From an uncultured Lachnospiraceae bacterium (GTDB lineage Bacteria; Bacillota; Clostridia; Lachnospirales; Lachnospiraceae), in contig URXX01000001.1 of the NCBI GenBank assembly GCA_900551895.1, positions 186,001 through 250,000 on the forward strand: a DNA stretch of 64,000 nucleotides. The letters run 5' to 3'. The notes below the pieces were generated by a model, which saw only the letters and a program-made list of their open reading frames with translations, searched no databases and was not told the DNA's origin. Position numbers and translations under genes: made by a program. Below, in pieces: positions 24,748 to 33,722 of the stretch. Position 1 is the first letter of the stretch. The number at the start of each line of letters is the position of its first letter.

Positions 24748-25710
24748 ATGAAGTTAGTACAGAGTATCATGACTAAAAATCCATGCTATACAGCAGGAAG
24801 AAAGATTACAGTAAAAGGATTAATGCTGCATTCCGTGGGATGTCCGCAGCCGAATGCATCGGTGTTTATTAAAAATTGGAATACGCCATCTTATGGAACA
24901 GCCTGCGTACATGGCTTTATTGACGGAAATGATGGTACGGTATATCAGACGCTTCCGTGGAATCATAGGGGATGGCACTGTGCATCTGGTCCAAAAGGAA
25001 GCGGAAATAATACCCATATCGGTGTAGAAATGTGTGAGCCTGCCAGTATCCGTTACACAGGGGGTTCCAGCTTTACCTGTTTGAATCTGTCGGCGGCAAG
25101 GGCTTCGGTGAAGAAAACCTATGAAGCGGCAGTAGATCTGTTTGCATATCTTTGTAAACTTTATGGTCTCAACCCAACTGCCGATGGCGTAATTATCAGC
25201 CATAGGGAAGGGCATATCAGAGGTATTGCGTCAAATCACGGAGACCCGGAACACTTATGGAACGGTCTTGGAATGGGATATACCATGAATACTTTCCGTA
25301 AAGATGTAAAGGAAAGGATGCAGGGAGGAACTGTAAAACCGGATGAAACAAAGGAAATGTATCGTGTCCGTAAGTCTTGGGGAGATGCCGCTTCACAAAA
25401 AGGAGCATTTCACGAACTGGAAAATGCGAAGAAGTGTGCAGATGCGAATAAAGGATATGCCGTGTTTAATGAATCTGGAAAACAGGTTTATTCAAAAGCT
25501 GATTTTTCGCCATATCTAGTGGAAGTTACCGCAACGGATTTAAATATCCGTAAAGGTCCGGGAACAAATTATGGAAAAACTGGGAAATTTACGGGAAAAG
25601 GAGTTTTTACTATTACTGAAGAACGAGCTGGTACAGGCTCCAATAAAGGATGGGGAAAACTGAAATCCGGTGTAGGCTGGATTTCACTTGATTATGTAAA
25701 GAGATTATAA
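24748..25710 (+). CDS. Endolysin: N-acetylmuramoyl-L-alanine amidase with SH3 domain
   Basis: A 320-residue lysin. The amidase_2/PGRP-type catalytic part spans about residues 1-185 with zinc ligands expected in MLHSVG (about 27) and in the HREGH / GDPEHLW region (about 151-170) and the structural NTHIGVEMCEP. A linker follows, then a bacterial SH3-type wall-binding domain from about residue 259 (TATDLNIRKGPGTNYGKTGK). ATG 24748 has GGAGG; the ORF start at 24694 overlaps the holin and is rejected. It cuts the stem peptide from muramic acid at lysis. Confidence 0.92.
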   Translation: MKLVQSIMTKNPCYTAGRKITVKGLMLHSVGCPQPNASVFIKNWNTPSYGTACVHGFIDGNDGTVYQTLPWNHRGWHCASGPKGSGNNTHIGVEMCEPASIRYTGGSSFTCLNLSAARASVKKTYEAAVDLFAYLCKLYGLNPTADGVIISHREGHIRGIASNHGDPEHLWNGLGMGYTMNTFRKDVKERMQGGTVKPDETKEMYRVRKSWGDAASQKGAFHELENAKKCADANKGYAVFNESGKQVYSKADFSPYLVEVTATDLNIRKGPGTNYGKTGKFTGKGVFTITEERAGTGSNKGWGKLKSGVGWISLDYVKRL

Positions 25711-25751
25711 AATTCTGCCGGGCGGTAAAATGCTGTCCGGCAGAATTTTTT
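25709..25751 (+). terminator. Terminator closing the lysis cassette
   Basis: A 13-bp perfect stem (AAAATTCTGCCGG with CCGGCAGAATTTT) and 15-base loop, ending in Ts. It overlaps the endolysin stop codon. Confidence 0.9.
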
Positions 25752-25796
25752 ACGTTATTTCCCATCATAGAAAACAAACGGTATCGAAAAAAAGAC

Positions 25797-25825
25797 TTGC
25801 TATTCTTGGGGTTTAGAGTGATATA
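25797..25825 (+). promoter_or_regulatory. Prophage promoter element, copy 3 (recombinase operon)
   Basis: TTGCTA (25797-25802), 17-base spacer ending TTTAGAGT, GATATA (25820-25825). The core TTTAGAGTGAT and following ATATAGACTAC match copies 1 and 2. It lies just after the lysis terminator, so the recombinases are transcribed independently of the late genes. Confidence 0.6.
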
Positions 25826-25857
25826 TAGACTACCAAAAAAGAAGGGAGGAGACCAGT

Positions 25858-27354
25858 ATGCAAATTGAAGTCAGAAAAGCTGATATGGGAAAAGAGAAAA
25901 AACGTTTAAAAGTCTGTGCATATGCGAGAGTATCTACGGAAGCATTTGAGCAAGAAAACTCATTGGAAAATCAAGTGTCTCATTATACAGAGATGATTCA
26001 GTCCAATCCAGCTTATGAGTTCGCAGGTGTTTATGCAGATTTTGGAATTTCCGGTTTTAAGGAAAGCCGCCCTCAGTTTCAGAAAATGATGCAGGATGCG
26101 AAAAATGGAAAGATTGATTTGATTATTACAAAATCCGTATCACGGTTTGCCAGAAATACCGCAATCGTTCTGAAGGCTTCCAGAGAGCTGAAGGAACGAA
26201 ATGTCGGTATTTTTTTTGAACTACAAAACATCAATACACTTACGGAAGCGGGAGAATTGCTGCTTACCATATTGGCAGCATTTGCACAAGCAGAAAGTGA
26301 ATCTGCAAGTGAGAGTTCCAAGATGGCTTATTTACACCGCATTGAGAATGGCGAAGTCGTAGCTTATTTGGAAAGATCTTATGGATATGAAAAAGATGAA
26401 AATGGAGAATATCGGGCAAAAGAACCAGAAGCGTCCGTTATCAGGGAAATTTACGATTTGGTAATTCAGGGCGTGAACTGCACGAACATTGCAAGAGTAT
26501 TGAATGCGAGAAATATTCAGACCGTTCAGGGGGCAGAGTGGACAGCGAGTACCGTTTTCCGCATTGTGGAAAATGAAATTTACAAGGGTGATGTTCTGAT
26601 GCAGAAAACTTTTATAGATGGGAAAAGACACCAAGTGCAGAATCGCGGAGAAAAAGCCATGTACTATGCAAAAGACAATCATCCGCCGATTGTATCGGAA
26701 AAAACATGGGAAAAAGCACAGCGGAAGCTGGAAGACATGAGGGCAGAAAGAGCCGAACACTCTGTGATTCAGGAATTCACGGAAGAAAATTATCCTTACA
26801 TGAATCATATTTTTTGTGCAAAATGTGGATGGCCTTTGAAGCCACGGGTGTACAGTCATGGGCATCGGCTTTCTTGGGATTGCTCCGGACAGAAGAGAGG
26901 GACAAAAAAATTCTGTACAGGCATTCACGTTTTGGATAACGATTTACGGAAGATGGAGATTGAAGGAAACAGATATTTTTCAGAAACCGTAGATAAGTAT
27001 GGAGAGGTACATTTAAAGCATGTAGGTGAGAGAACATGGAAGAATAAGCATAAAAAGAAAAAATTCAATCACAAAGATTTATATCCAGAATTAAATGAGG
27101 AAAATTATCCGTATTATAAACGATTGTATTGTGCAAGATGCGGAAGCAGGCTTGGACGGTATATTTCACATGGAACAGTAAGATGGATATGTTCGAGCTA
27201 TAAAAGAAAGGGGCAGGCAAAATGTCCGGGAGTCCGTATTCCTGATGAAATTATAAAGGAATGGAATCTGCCTGATGGCAAAATATATATCATGGGAAAG
27301 GAAGATAAAAATGGCGAGAAGCATTACAGTTATACCAGCGAGTCAGCCTTATAG
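25858..27354 (+). CDS. Large serine recombinase A (two zinc ribbons)
   Basis: A 498-residue large serine recombinase. The catalytic domain has nucleophile Ser26 in AYARVST, GISGFKESRPQF, and the arginine-containing SVSRFARN. A recombinase domain follows. Uncommonly, two zinc-ribbon motifs are present: CAKCGWPLKPRV ... WDCSG near residue 325 and CARCGSRLGRY ... WICSS near residue 425. No long coiled-coil tail is evident after the second ribbon. GGGAGGAG precedes ATG 25858. It overlaps recombinase B by 44 bases. Whether it integrates the prophage, aids excision or works with B cannot be told from sequence. Confidence 0.9.
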   Translation: MQIEVRKADMGKEKKRLKVCAYARVSTEAFEQENSLENQVSHYTEMIQSNPAYEFAGVYADFGISGFKESRPQFQKMMQDAKNGKIDLIITKSVSRFARNTAIVLKASRELKERNVGIFFELQNINTLTEAGELLLTILAAFAQAESESASESSKMAYLHRIENGEVVAYLERSYGYEKDENGEYRAKEPEASVIREIYDLVIQGVNCTNIARVLNARNIQTVQGAEWTASTVFRIVENEIYKGDVLMQKTFIDGKRHQVQNRGEKAMYYAKDNHPPIVSEKTWEKAQRKLEDMRAERAEHSVIQEFTEENYPYMNHIFCAKCGWPLKPRVYSHGHRLSWDCSGQKRGTKKFCTGIHVLDNDLRKMEIEGNRYFSETVDKYGEVHLKHVGERTWKNKHKKKKFNHKDLYPELNEENYPYYKRLYCARCGSRLGRYISHGTVRWICSSYKRKGQAKCPGVRIPDEIIKEWNLPDGKIYIMGKEDKNGEKHYSYTSESAL

Positions 27355-28708
27355 AGTGGGTGGCAGGACTCAGCAGAAAACGAGAAACCTTCGGGTGGCG
27401 GCATATTGCAGGGTTTCTACAGATCAGGAAGAACAGTTGAATAGTTTTGAAAATCAAGTCGAGTATTACACAAAATATATTCAGGATAATCCATTATATC
27501 AGATGGCAGGCATTTATGCAGATGAGGGAATTTCAGGCACAAATACCAAAAAGCGTGAGGAATTTAAACGTATGATTCGTGACTGTGAAGAAGGGAAGAT
27601 TGACTTAGTCATTACAAAGTCCATATCAAGATTTGCCCGTAACACGCAGGATTGTTTGGAATATAGCAGAAGGTTAAAAAATCTTGGAATCGGAATATTT
27701 TTTGAAAAAGAGCATATCAACACTTTAGATGCATCAGGAGAATTATTGTTTACTATATTGTCTTCGCTGGCTCAAGACGAATCAAGAAATATTTCGGAGA
27801 ACTGCAAATGGGGCATACGAAGTAAGTTTAAAAAGGGAATTCCGCAGGTGGACTGTACGAAATTTCTCGGATATGATAAAGGCGAGGATGGGAAGCTGAT
27901 TGTAAATCAGGAACAGGCAAAAATAGTGAAGCGAATTTATCGGGAGTTTTTGAATGGCTATAATCCGGCTGCTATTGCGAAAATGCTTATGGAGGATCAT
28001 ATCAAGACTGGTACAGGCAGGGAAGAATGGAGAAGTGCATCTGTAAGGGCTATTTTAAAAAATGAAAAATATATGGGTGATGCCCTTTTGCAAAAAACTT
28101 ATACAGCAGATTTCCTTACCAAGAAAGTAAAAAAGAATCAAGGGGAAGTGGAGCAGTTTTATGTAAAAGAGAGCCACGAAGCAATCATTCCAAAAGAACA
28201 ATGGGAAGCGGCACAACTTGAATTGGAAAGAAGGGATTCCTACATGCAGGAATTGGGATTGACTTTCTATGGATATGGCTCGGCGGTCAACCCATTTTCT
28301 TGCAGGGTAGTCTGTGGAAAGTGTGGTGCGGTTTGTGGAAAGAAAAGTTGGAAAAGCAGGGGAGTAGAGTTTTGGCAATGTAATAACAGAAGTAAAAATC
28401 ATGGAGTGAAAGGATGCGCTAGTGAGAATCTCCCGCATGAAAACCTGCTTAAGGGTTTTATTACAGCGTGGAACCAGATTGTTGCGGAAAGAGAACAATA
28501 TCTTCCAAAATGGGAGAAAAAGAAGAAGGAAGGAAATCCGTTAGAAAAACTTCGTGCGGAACAAATGATAGAATTGACGTTGCAACCGCCTCTTACAAAG
28601 ATGCTGCCAGAACTTGGACAGATGATTTTGGAAAGGGTAATTGTACAGGGGAAAGAAATAATGGTGATTCGCTTTTTGGATGGCACGGAGATTAAGGTAA
28701 GGATATAG
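27311..28708 (+). CDS. Large serine recombinase B
   Basis: A 465-residue large serine recombinase with nucleophile Ser36 in AYCRVST, YADEGISGTNTKKREEF, SISRFARN, a recombinase domain (YNPAAIAKMLMEDHIKTG) and one zinc ribbon (CGKCGAVCGKKSW ... WQCNN ... KGCASE), then a C-terminal helical segment. It starts at ATG 27311 after AAGGAAG within the end of recombinase A; the upstream in-frame codon at 27275 is less plausible. Overlap means the two are made together, as in staphylococcal ccrA/ccrB pairs. It is a strong integrase candidate because A and B lie apart from the ParB-linked recombinase. Confidence 0.9.
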   Translation: MARSITVIPASQPYRVGGRTQQKTRNLRVAAYCRVSTDQEEQLNSFENQVEYYTKYIQDNPLYQMAGIYADEGISGTNTKKREEFKRMIRDCEEGKIDLVITKSISRFARNTQDCLEYSRRLKNLGIGIFFEKEHINTLDASGELLFTILSSLAQDESRNISENCKWGIRSKFKKGIPQVDCTKFLGYDKGEDGKLIVNQEQAKIVKRIYREFLNGYNPAAIAKMLMEDHIKTGTGREEWRSASVRAILKNEKYMGDALLQKTYTADFLTKKVKKNQGEVEQFYVKESHEAIIPKEQWEAAQLELERRDSYMQELGLTFYGYGSAVNPFSCRVVCGKCGAVCGKKSWKSRGVEFWQCNNRSKNHGVKGCASENLPHENLLKGFITAWNQIVAEREQYLPKWEKKKKEGNPLEKLRAEQMIELTLQPPLTKMLPELGQMILERVIVQGKEIMVIRFLDGTEIKVRI

Positions 28709-28737
28709 GCTCTGAGGTTATTCCAACAGAGCCATAT
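28708..28737. terminator. Terminator between convergent operons
   Basis: GGCTCTG (28708-28714) and CAGAGCC (28727-28733) with 12-base loop, followed by ATATTTT on the plus strand. It lies between the recombinase pair and the leftward ParB operon, which end only 9 bases apart. Confidence 0.65.
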
Positions 28738-29647
28738 TTTCTTCGGTTTCTTCCGTAAAAATAGCGAGCTGTCCATCAACCATATCATCTTCGAATACAT
28801 CGGTATTTTCTGATGTTTCAATATCCGCTTTTTTTCCTCGTGGAGTTTTATGAGCGTAGAGGGTATCCATGCGGAGAGGGTGTTTGGATTTTTTGTTATA
28901 GGCAATCAGAATCGCTTCTGCAAATCCAAGAGATCCTCCGCGGCGTTCTCTTGCCTGACGTCCAATTTCACGGACAGAAACACGGCCAACCCTTTCTTTG
29001 AAAGTGGTATCACTCATTTTATCTCCGAAAGCATTATCTAACCTTGCGACTGCGTTCAGCATATTGGAACTGAAGGACATAGGTGCGCCTTCCCAAGTGG
29101 CCACGCATAAGCGGAGTACACGGTCAAGAGTATGGAAACCATATTTGTCATATATGTTTACCAATGTTGATACCGCACAGATTCCGCCGGGGTGAGAAGA
29201 GGATGTGATAGATAAATCATAGGATTCCACTAAATCTTTGATAATCAATTCTTTTTCGCTTCCAGCCTCAATGTTAGCCATGAAGATTTCATAAGGCAGC
29301 AGAGGCTTTACATATTTCATTTGGTTAGCAAAGATATCTGCTTCCTGAGTATAATTTAAATCATCATAGATCATACACCAGACAGGAGTTTCACGGGAAC
29401 CGGATACCAATGCCACGATTTCAATAGTATGCTGTCCATTAAACACATAATTAATGCCATTCCTACGGCTTACCTTTACAGGATTGATTTGATACAAATC
29501 GAAGTTTGCAGCCGCTTTTTCAACATGGCGCAAGGATAGGTTTCTTTGATAATTTTGGTCTGAAACAAGGTTTTTAATAGGTATCTGTTCAAAATGAACG
29601 TTTGGGACATATCTTTGTAATTCTTCAATATTTTCTTCCATAATCAT
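28718..29647 (-). CDS. ParB-like protein with FNGQHT motif (DUF6551-like)
   Basis: A 309-residue protein with an N-terminal ParB/sulfiredoxin-like segment: VSDQNYQRNLSLRHVEKAA, INPVKVSRRNGINYVFNGQH, where FNGQHT stands in the place of the ParB GERR/GGHQR box. The rest is helical and includes HPGGICAVSTLVNIYDKYG and a positively charged GRVSVREIGRQARERRGG. From recall this resembles DUF6551, whose function is unknown. It is the last gene of the leftward operon and its start overlaps the stop of the preceding ParB gene. No ParA partner is present, so plasmid-type partition is not supported. Confidence 0.75.
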   Translation of the reverse strand: MIMEENIEELQRYVPNVHFEQIPIKNLVSDQNYQRNLSLRHVEKAAANFDLYQINPVKVSRRNGINYVFNGQHTIEIVALVSGSRETPVWCMIYDDLNYTQEADIFANQMKYVKPLLPYEIFMANIEAGSEKELIIKDLVESYDLSITSSSHPGGICAVSTLVNIYDKYGFHTLDRVLRLCVATWEGAPMSFSSNMLNAVARLDNAFGDKMSDTTFKERVGRVSVREIGRQARERRGGSLGFAEAILIAYNKKSKHPLRMDTLYAHKTPRGKKADIETSENTDVFEDDMVDGQLAIFTEETEENMALLE

Positions 29648-30597
29648 GCTTCCTCCAAAATCTTTGTAATTTTATCAATTACAGTCATTAGATTACTCAG
29701 TTGTATTTTTAAACGCTTTTTTCCTTCTTTAGAAGAACGTTGGAAATCAGTCACATTCATTACCCGTTCGATGGAGCTGCACCAAGAAGGAATTGTGAGA
29801 GAAAGACTGGAAAGCTCGGCATCGGGATCAAATTTTGGCATTTGCTTGATGACGGGTTTCGGCTCTGCGATTTTTTCCTTTTGGGGTGGAGCAACAACTT
29901 TTCTCCATTGAAGTTCACGCTTCATATCAGGATAGCTCAGATGTTCAATGCCTTTTTCAATCATGTAATCATATAATTTTTTGAGTTCATAATGAGGCAG
30001 TCGGGAAAGCTCAATAATATTGGCGTGAGAAATGCGAAGTTTACCGGAACGGATTCGTTCTACCATTTGGGGAGTTTTCTCGCAAATATTATCCAATGCG
30101 CGACTATATTCATTGTATTTGTACACGGAAGCAGGAGATGTGTTGCATTCAGATGCTATCTGTGTGGCGGAAATGTGTCTGCAAGGAATTTTCTTTTCTA
30201 TACGATATGTATGACCGCCTTTTCCGGTGGTGGAATTTTCAGATGAAATACGGGCAGTAATCGCTTTTACGGCATCATATTTCTTTCCAATCACATATTT
30301 ACGGTTGGCTTCTGTAAGGTCTTCACGTTTAAGTTGCTGTGTGCAGATCCATGAGATTGCATCCTCCCGGCTTAAAAAGTACATGCGTTTGATACGAAAT
30401 TTGACTCCTCGTTTATGACAGATTTGATATGCTTCAACTCCATCCACAATCAATCCATTCCAAGTGTAAATTGGCTCACTGTATGCGTGGGAGCTTATTT
30501 TGCGTTCTAGTGATTTATGTTCGCGATCTTCTAAAGGCTGAATGAGATTTGTAAATTCTGGATCAAATTTAAGGGTATAGTTGTTATAGTTGCTCAT
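29644..30597 (-). CDS. ParB-like DNA-binding protein with HTH
   Basis: A 317-residue protein. Residues about 1-85 form a ParB-like domain (PLEDREHKSLERKISSHAYS, IVDGVEAYQICHKRG) in which the usual GERR box is changed. A helix-turn-helix region around residues 150-215 contains HISATQIASECNTSPASVYK and LRISHANIIELSRLP, as in chromosomal ParB and RepB. The C-terminal third is a linker and helix. ATGA-type overlaps join it to both neighbours. It likely binds DNA sites belonging to this element; the sites are not evident. Confidence 0.78.
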   Translation of the reverse strand: MSNYNNYTLKFDPEFTNLIQPLEDREHKSLERKISSHAYSEPIYTWNGLIVDGVEAYQICHKRGVKFRIKRMYFLSREDAISWICTQQLKREDLTEANRKYVIGKKYDAVKAITARISSENSTTGKGGHTYRIEKKIPCRHISATQIASECNTSPASVYKYNEYSRALDNICEKTPQMVERIRSGKLRISHANIIELSRLPHYELKKLYDYMIEKGIEHLSYPDMKRELQWRKVVAPPQKEKIAEPKPVIKQMPKFDPDAELSSLSLTIPSWCSSIERVMNVTDFQRSSKEGKKRLKIQLSNLMTVIDKITKILEEA

Positions 30598-30992
30598 AAT
30601 GTTTGTTCACTCCATTCAGTATTCTGTTGCATAGAAGGGGACGTTTCCAACATGGAAAACTGTATAACTCCTACTTTGGAATTAAATTGCCCATATAAGC
30701 GGAAAATATTTCCATATTCCCAACCGCAGTCTACAGTCATCATGGTTTGTAATAAATCTTTACAGTATAATTCATAACTGTATCCTGTTTCAAAACGATA
30801 TTTTCTAACTTTATGTGCGAGATAATCCCGTTTATCGCCAGCCTTTATTGCTATCATTTTGGCATTGGGATTAATCAGTAGCTGAATATAATCAGGATCA
30901 CCGAGAAGCCGTAGTGTATTACGATGAACACGAATAAGGCTCTTTTTTAAATCAATACTCAGGATGGGTTGATATAGATTTTCTCGACTCAT
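30594..30992 (-). CDS. Small stand-alone copy of the recombinase-associated domain
   Basis: A 132-residue protein. The patterns LLGDPDYIQLLINPNAKMIA and YGNIFRLYGQFNSKVGVIQF align with the C-terminal domain of the leftward recombinase and with the 261-residue protein next to it. It keeps the hydrophobic frame but lacks the RPC and WNPN residues. It overlaps the 261-residue gene by about 40 bases and the ParB gene by an ATGA junction. Function is unknown; a partner or competitor of the domain fused to the recombinase is plausible. Confidence 0.7.
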   Translation of the reverse strand: MSRENLYQPILSIDLKKSLIRVHRNTLRLLGDPDYIQLLINPNAKMIAIKAGDKRDYLAHKVRKYRFETGYSYELYCKDLLQTMMTVDCGWEYGNIFRLYGQFNSKVGVIQFSMLETSPSMQQNTEWSEQTL

Positions 30993-31737
30993 CATCTAGC
31001 ACCTCACTTTCGTTTGGGACTGGTATCTGCTCCGGTATAGGAGACTGTGTTTTCTTTTTTTCATGGACATCAAATACTGCATATCCATCAAAAATATTGA
31101 TCTGCAGGGCATTTTGATGCTCTTCGACAGGGACTCCGAATTGATTCTGCCACTCAGAAGGATAGCTTGCAGTTCGGGATACTCTTGGCTTTTCTCCTTC
31201 TTTGGAAGTGCGCATGAATATTTCCGGGGTTGTCAGGTCAAAAATGAATAATACTTCATCGCCGGATCGGATGAGTTTTCCTAAAAGTTTGTAACGATAG
31301 TTAGGATTCCAGTTCATCAAAGAGATAACTTTCGCAAAGAATATCCGGCAGGTGATTTGTTTTGGATTTTTCTTTTTTCCTGCTGAACACCAACGGAAAG
31401 AGTCTTTTTCTTCCTCACGGCATGGCCTTACAGCAAGTTTTTTTTCTTCTGGATTTACGAGTATCTGTACATATTCTACAGAAGGAAGTTTTTTTATACA
31501 GGCCATATTTACAGATACTTTGTAATTGTTAAATGTAAAGGAAGGCTCAAATGTATGGGCGAAAAATTCGCCACGGACAACTTGATATCCATCAAAGCTG
31601 AAATCCATATCTTCAATGAGATCAGATTGTCCATCTTTTCCCGGCGTGATAGTTACTGGCAGGGGATTTTGAGGTTTGCTCATATCTTCGGGAATATTTT
31701 GTGCCAGTTCCCATGTGTTTACAGGTGTGTCAGTCAT
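30952..31737 (-). CDS. Stand-alone recombinase-associated domain protein
   Basis: A 261-residue protein with no enzyme motif recognised. Residues 88-106 (EYVQILVNPEEKKLAVRPC), 142-153 (NWNPNYRYKLLG) and 192-201 (YPSEWQNQFG) match residues 435-453, 491-502 and 553-562 of the recombinase encoded just upstream, in the same order and spacing. It is therefore a free-standing paralogue of that protein's C-terminal region. A Pro-rich, acidic tail follows. AAAGGAGAA lies at the end of the recombinase gene, giving tight translational coupling. Confidence 0.78.
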   Translation of the reverse strand: MTDTPVNTWELAQNIPEDMSKPQNPLPVTITPGKDGQSDLIEDMDFSFDGYQVVRGEFFAHTFEPSFTFNNYKVSVNMACIKKLPSVEYVQILVNPEEKKLAVRPCREEEKDSFRWCSAGKKKNPKQITCRIFFAKVISLMNWNPNYRYKLLGKLIRSGDEVLFIFDLTTPEIFMRTSKEGEKPRVSRTASYPSEWQNQFGVPVEEHQNALQINIFDGYAVFDVHEKKKTQSPIPEQIPVPNESEVLDDESRKSISTHPEY

Positions 31738-33598
31738 TACGATTCTCCTTTATTTCTTCCATAATTTCCACGATTCCTTTCGTAAGATCCGCTTTGGACG
31801 TGGTATGCAGTTCTGATTCCTTATAGGGTTGTCCTTCAGAGGTGATCTGCCAATTCTTATTATTGGTAAAAGCAACCAGTTCTCGTGCGTGGGTTTGACT
31901 ATAATAATTGTTTCCAAAGCTATTCATCCATTCTGCCGGATAGCCGAGGATAGTTTTAGGCGTGGAAGAAGCCTCTGCTGATTTATTAGGGGAATCTTTG
32001 TCTGTTGTTGCAGGTACTTCATTCGGAATGCGTACTTCGGTTTCTTTCATATTAAAAATCAGAACATTTTCAGATCCCTTTTGATGTGCTACTCCGAGAA
32101 CACGGTATTTGCAGTTGGGATTCCAACCAAACAATTCATAAAGTGTTGGTAGGAAAGCTGCTCCATATATATAGCGAGGAACCAGAACGCCATTTCGCAG
32201 ACGCGCCCATTGGACTTTATTTCGATTATCTTCAAGTGTGCAAGGCCGTACAGCGAGAAGATAAGAACTTGGATGTATCAGCAATTCTACGGTTTTGATT
32301 TCTCCAAATTTTCTGAGAGCCTCCGTACTAAAATTTAATTTTTCATAAGACAGAGTTGCTGATATTTTTCCGGTGGTTTCAAAAAACTGACCATGTGCGA
32401 TTTCATATCCCCTTAAGTCGAAAGAACCAAGTTGTGCAGTAATGGGGATTGTATCTGAAGGTGTGCTTTCTGAATCGGATATACTTGATGAAGCGGCACG
32501 GTAATCATCTGGTTTGAAGCCGGCCCAACGGGGATTAACTGTGATGAATCCTTTTAATGCTCCATCTGGGATTACGTGAAGTTCAGGAAGCAAGGCTTTG
32601 TTTCCATATTTAGCATTACTGATTAGTTTTTGAACCGCAATGAAATCGTCTCTTGAAATAATAGCCTCATGATGTTCACGTTTTCTATATTGATTACGGT
32701 CTTGGTTATTTTTCCGTGACTTATGATCCAGATAATTTGGTGTCCATGTTTTACGGGCAAGAACATCGCCACAATGTCTTTCATTTTGTAAAATTTGAAG
32801 AATAGAACCGGAAGACCATACTTCATTATTCTTTTTTGTTTTGCAGCCAAGTTCCGTAAGTGTGTCAGCAATTTCCTGACAGGTATTTCCATTTAAATAC
32901 ATATAAAAAATCAGTTTTACGATTTTTGCCTCGTGTTCATTAATTTTTAATTCTCCGTTTTCGTCTTGATCATATCCAAGCAAAGGTGGTGTCAGGAAAA
33001 TTCCTCTTCTAAAACGCATCTCAATAGAGGCATTCATGATTTCACTTTTTGTATGACTCTCCTCTTGTGCAAGGGTAGACATGAAGGAAAGGATCATTTC
33101 GCTTTTGGGATCAAGGGTATTTAAATGTTCGGTTTCAAAAAATACACCGACTGGAGGGCGGAGAGAAAGAAGCTCCCGTACATAGCCGATACAGTCCACC
33201 ACATTACGGGCAAATCGAGATACGCTTTTTGTGAGGATAAGGTCAATTTTTCCATCTTCGCAGTCTTGTACCATCTGTTTGAAGGCTTCTCTATGCTGCA
33301 AAGATGTACCGGAAATTCCTTCATCGGCATATATTTTTACGAGATTCCAGTTAGGATTACGATCTACTACATCCTGATAATGATTTTTTTGAAGTTCATA
33401 TGAGGATGTCTGCCGAGGATCGTCTGTGGAAACTCTGGCATAAACAGCTACCCTTAACATGGAAGATGTTTTGAATATATCCGGTTTGGGGAGAGCAGGA
33501 ATGACATCAAGTTCATCTGGATTTATTCCTTTATATCGCTCACGAATGAGAGCTTTCTGCTGTTCGATTGTTTCAGTTCTTTCTTCATATTCTTTCAT
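31730..33598 (-). CDS. Large serine recombinase C with fused unknown domain
   Basis: A 622-residue serine recombinase. Ser57 (VYARVST), YADEGISGTSLQHREAF and SVSRFARN define the catalytic domain, then a recombinase domain to about residue 330. After GALKGFITVNPRWAGF (about 346-361) a domain at about 387-565 replaces the usual zinc ribbon. Its marks are LAVRPC (448-453), GWNPNCKYRVLG (491-502) and YPAEWMNSFG (553-562). The same domain is encoded twice more downstream. An N-terminal extension of about 45 residues precedes the catalytic core. It is first in a five-gene leftward operon that ends with two ParB-like genes. Confidence 0.88.
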   Translation of the reverse strand: MKEYEERTETIEQQKALIRERYKGINPDELDVIPALPKPDIFKTSSMLRVAVYARVSTDDPRQTSSYELQKNHYQDVVDRNPNWNLVKIYADEGISGTSLQHREAFKQMVQDCEDGKIDLILTKSVSRFARNVVDCIGYVRELLSLRPPVGVFFETEHLNTLDPKSEMILSFMSTLAQEESHTKSEIMNASIEMRFRRGIFLTPPLLGYDQDENGELKINEHEAKIVKLIFYMYLNGNTCQEIADTLTELGCKTKKNNEVWSSGSILQILQNERHCGDVLARKTWTPNYLDHKSRKNNQDRNQYRKREHHEAIISRDDFIAVQKLISNAKYGNKALLPELHVIPDGALKGFITVNPRWAGFKPDDYRAASSSISDSESTPSDTIPITAQLGSFDLRGYEIAHGQFFETTGKISATLSYEKLNFSTEALRKFGEIKTVELLIHPSSYLLAVRPCTLEDNRNKVQWARLRNGVLVPRYIYGAAFLPTLYELFGWNPNCKYRVLGVAHQKGSENVLIFNMKETEVRIPNEVPATTDKDSPNKSAEASSTPKTILGYPAEWMNSFGNNYYSQTHARELVAFTNNKNWQITSEGQPYKESELHTTSKADLTKGIVEIMEEIKENRND

Positions 33599-33648
33599 AG
33601 GTCATCAATTCCTTGTATTGCGATTTATTCTCATTATAATTTTTTTGT

Positions 33649-33694
33649 GAAAAAAAGACATAAACCACCAGTTAATCAAATAACGGATGGTTTA
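33649..33694 (-). terminator. Terminator of the leftward XRE gene
   Basis: On the minus strand TAAACCATCCGTTA and TAACTGGTGGTTTA pair with one mismatch around a 6-base loop and are followed by a run of Ts. It separates the XRE gene from the recombinase operon, which then needs its own promoter; TATAAT lies a few bases further on the minus strand. Confidence 0.65.
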
Positions 33695-33722
33695 TATAAA
33701 GTGAAATGGATTTGTGGTTCAA

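Noticed and set aside
28718..30597. The two ParB-like genes as a plasmid partition system
   Set aside because: No ParA ATPase and no centromere-like repeats are present nearby, and the ParB boxes are altered.
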